Shown: positions 11,184 to 19,800 of the stretch, piece by piece
How the letters are laid out: each line of letters opens with the position of its first letter
Position numbering within the stretch: position 1 is the first letter of the stretch
Source of the DNA: Entomomonas asaccharolytica
Lineage (GTDB): Bacteria > Pseudomonadota > Gammaproteobacteria > Pseudomonadales > Pseudomonadaceae
Assembly: GCF_016653615.1 (NCBI RefSeq)
Contig: NZ_CP067393.1
Span: forward strand, 2,619,673-2,683,672
Direction: 5' to 3'
Length of the DNA: 64,000 bases
The notes under the pieces: generated by a model
The model's database searches: none
What the model saw: the letters and a program-made list of their open reading frames with translations, nothing else
What the model was told of the DNA's origin: nothing
Program-made: the position numbers and the translations under genes

Positions 11184-11924
11184 ATGAGCAAAAAAATAGC
11201 ATTAGTAACTGGCGGTATGGGTGGTATTGGTACTAGCATTTGCCAACGTCTTTATAAAGATGGGTTTAGAGTTATTGTTGGTTGCTCTGTAAACTCACCA
11301 AAGAAAGATGAGTGGTTAGCCAAGCAAAAAGCTCAAGGCTTCGAATTTGAGGCACTTGCCTTTGATGTTAGCGACTGGGACTCCGTAACTTCAGCATTTG
11401 AAAATGCTAAAGAACAAATCCAAGGTATTGATGTATTAGTAAATAATGCTGGTATTACCCGCGATGGTACCTTTAAGAAGCTAACACCTGAAAAATGGTA
11501 TGCGGTTATCAACACTAATTTAAATAGTGCTTTTAATGTAACTAAACAAGTAATTGATGGCATGTTAGAAAAAGGTTGGGGACGTATTATTAATATCTCC
11601 TCAATCAATGGCCAACGTGGTCAGTTTGGTCAAACTAATTACTCTGCCGCTAAAGCAGGTTTACATGGATTTACCATGGCTCTAGCAAAAGAAGTAGCCA
11701 GTAAAGGAGTGACTGTAAACACTATTTCCCCTGGCTATATTAAAACTGAAATGACCGCTGCTATGCGTCCTGAAGTTTTAGAATCAATTGTTGCTGGTGC
11801 GCCTGTTGGGCGTTTAGGTAATCCAGAAGAGATTGCTGCGATGGTAGCCTTCCTTGCATCAGATGATGGTGCTTATTGTACGGGTGCAGACTTCTCTGTA
11901 AATGGCGGAATGAATATGCAATAA
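11184..11924 (+). CDS. phaB: acetoacetyl-CoA reductase PhaB
   Basis: Reduces acetoacetyl-CoA to (R)-3-hydroxybutyryl-CoA with NADPH, the second step of PHB synthesis. 246 residues, the usual size. SDR motifs are intact: TGGMGGIG (residues 9-16), NNAG (87-90), Ser140, Tyr153 and Lys157. GGMGGIG and FGQTNYSAAKAG are characteristic of PhaB rather than FabG. Start supported by GGGTAA about 7 bases upstream. First gene of a phaB-phaA-phaC unit; the order differs from the phaCAB of Cupriavidus. Confidence 0.95.
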   Translation: MSKKIALVTGGMGGIGTSICQRLYKDGFRVIVGCSVNSPKKDEWLAKQKAQGFEFEALAFDVSDWDSVTSAFENAKEQIQGIDVLVNNAGITRDGTFKKLTPEKWYAVINTNLNSAFNVTKQVIDGMLEKGWGRIINISSINGQRGQFGQTNYSAAKAGLHGFTMALAKEVASKGVTVNTISPGYIKTEMTAAMRPEVLESIVAGAPVGRLGNPEEIAAMVAFLASDDGAYCTGADFSVNGGMNMQ

Positions 11925-11992
11925 TGGCTGTTGCGATTCTTACTAACAACAAATTTTAATTAAAATATATTTATCTAACATAGGAAATCGAT

Positions 11993-13177
11993 ATGTCTAA
12001 AGATGTTGTGATTGTGGCGGCCACACGTACACCGATAGGAAGCTTCCAAGGCTCCTTAAAAGATGTTTCTGCTGTAGATTTAGGTGTTACTGTTATTAAA
12101 TCTCTTCTCGAAAAAACCAAAGTAGCTCCTGAACAAGTGTGTGAGGTAATTTTAGGACAAATTCTTACTGCTGGTTGTGGGCAAAATACAGCTCGCCAAG
12201 CCTCTATCAAAGCAGGTATACCTTACACAACACCAGCCATGACAATTAATAAAGTGTGTGGCTCAGGCCTTAAAACAGTTCATCTTGCTACTCAAGCTAT
12301 TCGTTGTGGTGATGCTGAAATTATTATTGCAGGTGGTATGGAGAATATGAGTTTGGCTCCGTACCTTGTAACAGGCTTACGTAATGGACTTAGAATGGGA
12401 CCTGGTAAAACCATCGATACTATGATTCAAGATGGCTTATGGGATGCATTCAATGACTACCATATGGGTATTACTGCTGAAAACTTAGCAGAAAAATATA
12501 ACATTAGCCGTCAAGAGCAAGATGAGTTCTCCTTAGCATCACAACAAAAAGCTGTTGCTGCTGTTGCTGCTGGTAAATTTAAAGACGAAATCACACCTGT
12601 ACACATTCCACAACGTAGAGGTGATAGTGTTGTTTTTGATACAGATGAACAACCTCGTGCTAGCACTACTATTGAAACATTAACGCGTTTAAAACCAGCC
12701 TTCAAACGAGATGGCGGTACAGTAACAGCTGGTAATGCATCAACTCTAAATGATGGTGCAGCAGCAGTCATGTTAATGACAGAAGATAAAGCTAATGAAC
12801 TAGGGTTACCTATTTTAGCCAAAGTAACTTCCTATGCGAGCGCAGGTGTTGATCCAGCAATTATGGGGATTGGCCCAGCAGAAGCTACTAGAAAATGTTT
12901 AGCTAAAGCAGGTTGGAAAGCTGAAGATCTGGATGTTGTTGAAGCTAACGAAGCTTTTGCTGCTCAAGCCATTGCTGTAAACAAAGAACTAGGTTGGGAT
13001 ACTAGCAAAATCAATGTTAATGGTGGTGCAATCGCATTGGGTCATCCTATTGGCGCATCAGGTTGTCGTGTACTTGTTTCATTACTTCACGAAATGCAAC
13101 GCAGTGATAAAAAGAAAGGGTTAGCGACCCTTTGTATTGGTGGTGGTATGGGTGTAGCTATCGCTGTTGAGCGTTAA
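11993..13177 (+). CDS. phaA: acetyl-CoA C-acetyltransferase (beta-ketothiolase) PhaA
   Basis: Condenses two acetyl-CoA to acetoacetyl-CoA, the first step of PHB synthesis. 394 residues, normal for biosynthetic thiolases. Catalytic residues are visible: Cys89 (NKVCGSG), His351 ([10 protein letters not shown]) and Cys381 (LCIGGGMG). Lies 68 bases after phaB with no terminator between, so probably co-transcribed. Confidence 0.96.
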   Translation: MSKDVVIVAATRTPIGSFQGSLKDVSAVDLGVTVIKSLLEKTKVAPEQVCEVILGQILTAGCGQNTARQASIKAGIPYTTPAMTINKVCGSGLKTVHLATQAIRCGDAEIIIAGGMENMSLAPYLVTGLRNGLRMGPGKTIDTMIQDGLWDAFNDYHMGITAENLAEKYNISRQEQDEFSLASQQKAVAAVAAGKFKDEITPVHIPQRRGDSVVFDTDEQPRASTTIETLTRLKPAFKRDGGTVTAGNASTLNDGAAAVMLMTEDKANELGLPILAKVTSYASAGVDPAIMGIGPAEATRKCLAKAGWKAEDLDVVEANEAFAAQAIAVNKELGWDTSKINVNGGAIALGHPIGASGCRVLVSLLHEMQRSDKKKGLATLCIGGGMGVAIAVER

Positions 13178-13205
13178 TCCTTACCCTATCACACAATGGA
13201 TATCT

Positions 13206-13227
13206 TGCTACAAGGATGTAGCATTTT
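13206..13227 (+). other. small stem-loop between phaA and phaC
   Basis: TGCTAC / GTAGCA with loop AAGGAT, followed by four T. Too short to be an efficient terminator; may lower or tune read-through into phaC, or only mark the phaA 3' end. Confidence 0.35.
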
Positions 13228-13257
13228 CCGCATACACAAAATAAAAGAGTATATTTT

Positions 13258-14958
13258 ATGGAAACACAAGATACACTTGCTACTTATTGGTCAATCCAAA
13301 CGCCTTTTGTAACATCCATTGCAATTGAACAGTTACGCTTGTGGACTACAACATCCTCTTGGTTTAAAGAATGCGATACTAGCCATTGGTTTGAAGTAGA
13401 TCAAACTAAACTAGAACAATTACAAAATGATTATCAAGCAGAATGTGTGAGTTTAGGTAATCAGCTGTTGAATTTACAGCCTTTTAATTTTACAGATAGA
13501 CGATTTAATTCAGAAAATTGGAATACCCCCCTTTTTGGCTCTGTTGCTGCTTTCTATCTATTAAATAGCAAATTCATGTTATCGCTGGTAGATTTACTTA
13601 ATATTGCGGACAAAAAAGCAGCTGAACGCATGAAGTTTCTAGTTGAGCAAACAATTTCCGCTGCTGCGCCAAGTAATTTCTTTTACACTAATCCCGATGC
13701 ATTAGAAAAAGCCATGCAAACCAATGGTGGCAGCTTAGTTTCAGGCTTAATGAATCTACAACAAGATATGCTCGAGGGCAAGTTACGCCAATGTGATAAA
13801 GATGATTTTGAAGTAGGTGTCAATCTGGCGATTACAGCAGGGGAAGTAGTTTTCCAAAATGAGTTTTTTCAGCTTATCCAATATGCTCCAAAAACTCGCA
13901 CGCAATATGAAATACCTATATTGATTGTACCACCTGCTATTAATAAATTTTATATTCTTGATCTACAGCCCCATAACTCTTTTATTAAGCATCTGGTTGA
14001 ACAAGGACATAGAGTTTTCTTAATGTCCTGGCGTAACCCTGATAATTCTATGGCTAGCAAAACATGGGAAGATTATTTACAAGAGGGTGTAATCACTGCT
14101 ATTCGTGTCACCCGAGCCATTTCAGGTGTACATGATCTTAACCTATTAGGCTTCTGTATAGGTGGCACTTTATTAAGCTGTGCACTTTCTGTATTAATTG
14201 GTCGAGGTGATTCACAACCTAACTCGTTAACACTATTCACTTGTTTCCTTGATTATGAGGACACAGGGCCTATTAATGTCTATGTAGATGAAGCACTTGT
14301 GGACTTCCAAGAAAACACCATAGGTGGCAAAAATGGTACTGTTGGTATTTTCCGTGGTGAAGATATGTGTAATACCTTTTCTATTCTGCGCCCAGATGAA
14401 CTTTGGTGGAACTATACTACTAGCAAATATTTAAAAGGTGAAAAACCCAGAACCTTTGATATCCTTTATTGGAATAATGACAGTACTAACATGCCAGGCC
14501 CTATGTACTGTTGGTATCTACGTCATACATATCTGCAAAATGATTTAAAATCTGGCGAGTTAAAATGTAAAGGTATACCTGTAGATTTTACTGTTATTAA
14601 TACACCCACTTATCTATATGGATCGGAAAAAGACCATATTGTTCCTTGGAAAAGTGCTTACGCTTCTACTAAACTACTATCAGGTCCAATACGTTTTGTA
14701 TTAGGTGCATCTGGCCATGTTGCAGGTGTTATCAATCCCCCTGCCGATAATAAACGTAATTACTGGACAAATGATAAGCTCACTAAAAATCCTGATGATT
14801 GGCTCAAAAAAGCAGAAAGGCATGAAGGGAGTTGGTGGCCAGATTGGTTTGCTTGGATTAATCAACGTGCTGGCAAAAAGACAGCCGCTAGCAAAGTACT
14901 AGGTTCACCAGAGTACCCAACAATTGAACCAGCCCCTGGTTCTTATGTCAAAAGTTAA
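13258..14958 (+). CDS. phaC: class I poly(3-hydroxyalkanoate) synthase PhaC
   Basis: Polymerises (R)-3-hydroxybutyryl-CoA into PHB on the granule surface. 566 residues, within the class I range, and no phaE or phaR-subunit partner is present. The N-terminal PhaC domain is followed by the alpha/beta-hydrolase core. The lipase-like box is G-F-C-I-G-G with nucleophile Cys300; Asp459 (GSEKDHIVPW) and His487 (GASGHVAGV) are the other catalytic residues, with the D-to-H spacing of known synthases. Also present are the WWPDW and FNSENWNTP segments typical of the family. It ends the phaBAC unit and is followed by a strong terminator. Confidence 0.96.
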   Translation: METQDTLATYWSIQTPFVTSIAIEQLRLWTTTSSWFKECDTSHWFEVDQTKLEQLQNDYQAECVSLGNQLLNLQPFNFTDRRFNSENWNTPLFGSVAAFYLLNSKFMLSLVDLLNIADKKAAERMKFLVEQTISAAAPSNFFYTNPDALEKAMQTNGGSLVSGLMNLQQDMLEGKLRQCDKDDFEVGVNLAITAGEVVFQNEFFQLIQYAPKTRTQYEIPILIVPPAINKFYILDLQPHNSFIKHLVEQGHRVFLMSWRNPDNSMASKTWEDYLQEGVITAIRVTRAISGVHDLNLLGFCIGGTLLSCALSVLIGRGDSQPNSLTLFTCFLDYEDTGPINVYVDEALVDFQENTIGGKNGTVGIFRGEDMCNTFSILRPDELWWNYTTSKYLKGEKPRTFDILYWNNDSTNMPGPMYCWYLRHTYLQNDLKSGELKCKGIPVDFTVINTPTYLYGSEKDHIVPWKSAYASTKLLSGPIRFVLGASGHVAGVINPPADNKRNYWTNDKLTKNPDDWLKKAERHEGSWWPDWFAWINQRAGKKTAASKVLGSPEYPTIEPAPGSYVKS

Positions 14959-14976
14959 TAGTCAGTTTACTCTTTG

Positions 14977-15004
14977 AAAAGGCTCTAATTTTAGAGCCTT
15001 TTTT
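14977..15004 (+). terminator. terminator of phaBAC
   Basis: Perfect stem AAAAGGCTCT / AGAGCCTTTT around AATTTT, with the T-tract running on into TTTT, 18 bases after phaC. Confidence 0.85.
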
Positions 15005-15073
15005 ATTTATTCATAGCCAATTACTTGATGATCATAGATAATTACTACTTTTAATTGCCTGCTATTTATTACA

Positions 15074-16201
15074 ATGAGTAAAGTACTTACCACGCCTTTT
15101 GCCAGACTTAAACTAGATCGTTACCCTACAGATAGCCATCCCTCTTTACAAGCGTTTGATGCTGCTGATGAATACTTACTCAACGAGCTAGCTACTATCA
15201 ATCCTGCAAAAGGCAGTAGCATACTTATATTAAACGATAGCTTTGGTAGTCTTGCTTGTAGCTTAGTTAATCAATTGTCTATCAGCAGCTGTGGTGACTC
15301 TTATCTAGCAGAACGCGCACTTTATAATAACCTTGCTGAAAATAATATTCCCTTATCTACCATTAACTTTATACCAAGCACTGAATTATTATTAGGGCAA
15401 TTTGACGTGGTTCTGATTAAAATACCCAAAACTCTTGCTTTATTAGAAGAACAATTAATCCAACTGCAACCACATATTACAGCCGATACCTTAATATTAG
15501 CGGGAGCAATGATAAAACACTTATCAAAAACTGCTAGCGAATTAATAGAAAAATACATCGGCTCTGTACAAGCTTCTTTGGCTGTAAAAAAAGCCAGATT
15601 ATTACGCGTAACACCAACCCATAAAAAACTAGCAAAATCACCTTATCCTAGTTATTACAAGGTTGAAGAATTAAACTTAACACTGGTTAATCACGCTAAT
15701 GTATTCTGCCGTGAAGGACTGGATATAGGTTCAAGGGTATTGATGCCCTATTTAACTTACCAACCAAACTTTATTAACGTCGCAGATTTAGGTTGTGGTA
15801 ATGGCATCTTAGGTATTATTTTCGCACTCAATAATCCACAAGCTGAAATTATATTAGTTGATGAATCCTATATGGCTATTGCTTCTGCAAAAGCAAACTG
15901 GCAACAGGCACTTCCTAAGCGCTCAGTAACTATCAAAGTAGCTGATGGTTTATTACACCAAGCTAATAATTCTTTAGATTGTATACTTTGTAATCCACCC
16001 TTTCATCAACAACAGGTGATTGGTGACTTTATTGCCAAAAGAATGTTTAAACAGGCTAGAGATTGTCTGAAACAACAAGGAGAGTTATGGATTGTTGCCA
16101 ATAGGCATTTAAATTACTATCAATTACTTAAAAAATTATTTAGACAGGTTACAACTATTACTCAGACTAATAAATTTGTAGTACTAAAAGCTACAAAATA
16201 A
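15074..16201 (+). CDS. rlmG: 23S rRNA (guanine1835-N2)-methyltransferase RlmG
   Basis: SAM-dependent enzyme modifying G1835 of 23S rRNA. 375 residues, as in E. coli RlmG. The N-terminal RsmC/RlmG-like half (QAFDAADEYLL, ILNDSFGSL, LIKIPKTLALLE) is followed by the methyltransferase half with the SAM loop VADLGCGNGILG and the catalytic N-P-P-F-H-Q motif of guanine-N2 methylases. The end (IVANRHLNYY, NKFVVLKA) also matches RlmG closely, which separates it from RsmC. Monocistronic, between the phaC terminator and the convergent pilus cluster. Confidence 0.93.
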   Translation: MSKVLTTPFARLKLDRYPTDSHPSLQAFDAADEYLLNELATINPAKGSSILILNDSFGSLACSLVNQLSISSCGDSYLAERALYNNLAENNIPLSTINFIPSTELLLGQFDVVLIKIPKTLALLEEQLIQLQPHITADTLILAGAMIKHLSKTASELIEKYIGSVQASLAVKKARLLRVTPTHKKLAKSPYPSYYKVEELNLTLVNHANVFCREGLDIGSRVLMPYLTYQPNFINVADLGCGNGILGIIFALNNPQAEIILVDESYMAIASAKANWQQALPKRSVTIKVADGLLHQANNSLDCILCNPPFHQQQVIGDFIAKRMFKQARDCLKQQGELWIVANRHLNYYQLLKKLFRQVTTITQTNKFVVLKATK

Positions 16202-16308
16202 AGTACAAATAAATAATCTAAAAAAAATGGTAATTAACATCGCCAATCAATTAAGAGATCAAAAGACCTCTTGATAGTAAAATATTTTTGCTTGATCTTA
16301 TAACAGTT

Positions 16309-16743
16309 TTACAGACTACTACATCCTTGAGTCCAAACATCAATACCATTAAAATTAGAAGTTTTTGTACCCGATTGATTAACCGTCATTGTACTTCCAG
16401 CGTATTTTTTTAATCTACCAGTAGAAGTAGCAGTTGCCGTTATTGTATAAGTCGTTACTGTATTAACAAGACTTACAGTAAAATCCGCGGTATTTGAACT
16501 ACCATCAATAGGAATTACTTTAATAACAAGGCCATCTTTTACATCATCATTAGAATAAGAACCATACTTGATATAATACTGATTCATTAATGCATCAGCC
16601 TGCATTAACCCCGCTTTACCATTATCACAAGCCGCTCTGATTGTATAATTAGCATACATAGGATAGGCGATAGCAGATATAATTGCCAAAATAGCCACAA
16701 CAACAAGTAACTCTACTAAGGAAAACCCTTTGGTTTTTTTCAT
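16309..16743 (-). CDS. pilE: type IV minor pilin PilE
   Basis: 144 residues from the ATG at 16743, which has GGAG 8 bases upstream. Class III signal with prepilin peptidase site KTKG^FSLVE: cleavage after Gly6, Phe+1 and Glu+5. A hydrophobic helix (LLVVVAILAIISAIAYP) follows, then the globular part. Two Cys (ACDNGK and the C-terminal QGCSSL) probably form the disulfide loop. Position at the end of the fimT-pilVWXY1 cluster and length fit PilE, a minor pilin needed for pilus assembly, rather than the major pilin PilA. Confidence 0.88.
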   Translation of the reverse strand: MKKTKGFSLVELLVVVAILAIISAIAYPMYANYTIRAACDNGKAGLMQADALMNQYYIKYGSYSNDDVKDGLVIKVIPIDGSSNTADFTVSLVNTVTTYTITATATSTGRLKKYAGSTMTVNQSGTKTSNFNGIDVWTQGCSSL

Positions 16744-16775
16744 ATTTATCTCCATACACCTACCAATATTTAAGA

Positions 16776-16801
16776 AAGGGTCTTAAGTGTTTAAGACCCT
16801 T
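16776..16801 (-). other. strong stem-loop between pilY1 and pilE
   Basis: Perfect 11-bp stem AAGGGTCTTAA / TTAAGACCCTT with loop GTGT, starting 11 bases past the pilY1 stop. On the minus strand it is followed by TTCTTAAATATT, a poor U-tract. It may partly terminate pilY1 transcription or protect its 3' end. Confidence 0.55.
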
Positions 16802-16811
16802 ACTCCACTAA

Positions 16812-19800
16812 TTAAATCTCTGGATCAAATAAATCGGTCCAACTCATTTTTTTGTATACAGCAGTTGTACTTCCTTCATATTCTTTCCATTGGAATGGTT
16901 TACGATTACCATCCTCACTACCAGTTGCCAAATCTTCGTAGTTCCAAACAGGCGTACACCAATTTCCTTCACAATAAGTATTGACGCCTGGTGGAATACC
17001 TATAATAACACTACTTCTGAACAATGAATCGCCAAAATATGATTCACCTGTTACTAAGTTAAATCCATAAGCGCGTTGCCAACCACTTGCTAAGCGACAG
17101 GTAGAAGCACTATTTGGGTTAGGTACATAGGTATTAAAGAATACACTTGCTTCCTCTCTATTTTGGTTAGTGACATTCCGAGCCGCTGACATGCTGGAAA
17201 TCATTTTCTCACCCACACCATTACCTGTCAAACCACTAGGATCTGCTGCACCAAAATTTACATAGAAACCATATTCATTAAAGGCTGCTTCCAAAGAAAG
17301 ACTATTACCTTCATCTTTAATAGTATCTGATGTTACCTGCGCCATTAAAGCCTCAGTTAATACTGTATTATCTCCATCGGATGCTCTCACATTAAACCGA
17401 AATGAATAGAATTTATCTTTGTTATAGGTCACTAAAGGATGACCAAGATAACCAGTACCAATATTAACGGAGTATTTACCTTTGTTTGCTGAGTCTACAA
17501 ACTCATAAACAGCGGGTGGCATATAAATACGTTGTGCTAGGGCTTTATCTCCTGAAGCTCCCACTCTGGCAATAACACCATTCTCTCCTACAGGTTTTAT
17601 AGCGCCATTGTCAATGGTGAAACGCCATAGTTGCCCACCCATATCACCAACAAAGATATCACTAATTAATTTATTACCACTGCCATCTACCTCTCTTTCC
17701 ACAGTAGTAACTGAACTAGGTATACTATATTTCATGTTGCTGTAAGCGCTTTGGTCTGCTTTCCAGATTATACCTCCTGTAACAGCATCTAATATATAGA
17801 TTTCATTACCCATATAATCAACAGTTCTTTCGGCCATATCATCTTGTTGAGGATCATAACCACCACCAAAGATAACTACATTTCTTACCTCTGTACCCAC
17901 TTGCATTTTACCTGTCACTGGCGTTGACCAAGTATAACCAAGATTATTAAATTGATCACCTTTATTACCTTCTATTTTCCATAATAATGAAGGTGACGTT
18001 TTACTACTAATATCAATAGCATATAATGCACGACCGCCACGACCTGTAGCCACATAAGCAATTGCCCTTTCACTATTGTTTACATAGCCATCATTATCTT
18101 GATCATCATGATAGATATGGACAGTTCCATCTAAAGCATAGAGTCTTGGCACATCAAGACCAATCGTTTTTCTTTCCTCTAGCTCGGGGATGATTGGTAA
18201 CATTTCACTTGGAATAATAGCATATAACTGTTCTCCATTAGTTACATCAAAGGCACGGAAGAAACCATCATTACCAGCAAGTAAAGCCACTTGTTGCAAA
18301 CCTGTTCCTAAGAATTTAGGCTCATTATAATCAACAATTTCATTGCCTTTATCATCAACCTTATAACTAGCATCACAAGAAATAGGGTCTGCATTCTCTT
18401 GGCCTTTGACTGAACATTGACCATAGTTTACAAAGTTTACTGCACTATGGGCAAAATCACCTAGTCTAAGATCTTTTTTGTCAATAATGGTATCTACACT
18501 CGCTTCACCATCTCGAGTAAAGGCAAAACCGCGTAGGAAGTTAACATAACCCTTAGTTAATTTAACAACATCATCGTCTTCTTCTGTAGATACTTGCATA
18601 TCATCAGGTGTTATTTTAGCTGCCCCTGATGCTGCCACATTACTAGCTTTGAAGTCGATGAGTGTATTGCCTTTCATAACATACATATTACGATTATCTG
18701 GATTATCGGCTAATTTACCTAACACACCGCCACGATGAACATCGCCTCCATCTCCTGTGACTACCGTGCCATCATCTTCTATTTGTACTTCGCCAGTATA
18801 CCACCAGCTAGTCGTTTTAGGATCAATGAAATAATAACCATCTGAAGATTGAAATACTGCTTCCACGCCTTCTGAATCCACTAAAATTGCTTTTTGACCT
18901 TGTGTAGTATAGCTAGTACCATCATCATTTCTAATGGTCACTGTTGTTGGCTTATATACTAAACCAAAGCGCTTCATATTTCCTGCCCAATGGTTACGAT
19001 TAGAGGGCTCCATTAATGAATAATAGATTTCTCGACGTTGGATATAGCGATTTTCATTACTGATAGCCACCTGTCCACTGGTATAGTTATAGAAAGTGCC
19101 TTTAGCTGTATCCATAATATCCATAAATGCATTTACTAAATCATTGCTAGTTTCAGCATAGAAATAGCGACCTTTATTAGAAATACTGTTAGCATTAACT
19201 AAGCGCTGTAAAAATTCACCTGCACTTTTACTACCAAAAGCAACAGCGTGGGTAGTAACCCAATTCTCTCTACCATCATCATTCAAGCCTTGGCTGGTAG
19301 TTGACATAAAATTGACCAGTGCTTGACCACACATTTGTGAACTTGAACCATCTGATCTACCATTATATTCACAACTTGTAGTTGATTTATTATAGGGTCT
19401 ACCTGTATAAGATACTAAACCTTTACGCCAGTTAGTACCATTCACATTAGCACTACCATCAGACATTAATACCAAATGTGTCGCCTGACAACTGCTTAAT
19501 AATGGACTAGGTTGTGGTTGGCCATTCCAATAGAACGTACCTTGATAAGGACCTGTAGGTGCATTACTACTTGGATAATTGGATATATAACGTGCCGCAT
19601 CTAACATTGCAGGCATGGTCGGTGTTTGTGCCACAGTTGCTTCTTCTTCATTAACGGCATTCACAATCCTGCGACGTATTGTTAAGCTATTGGGCGCCAT
19701 TAGCTCCTGCCTAGCAGTAAAGGTTATTTTCATCGCATTAGCATAACCAGTATCATAAGGTTTAAACTGCATATTTCTACTGGGTGAATGCAGGAGAACA

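Noticed and set aside
16202-16308. Terminator hairpin AAGAGATC / GACCTCTT between rlmG and pilE
   Set aside because: Only 8 pairs with a mismatch or wobble and no T-tract on either strand; not enough to call.
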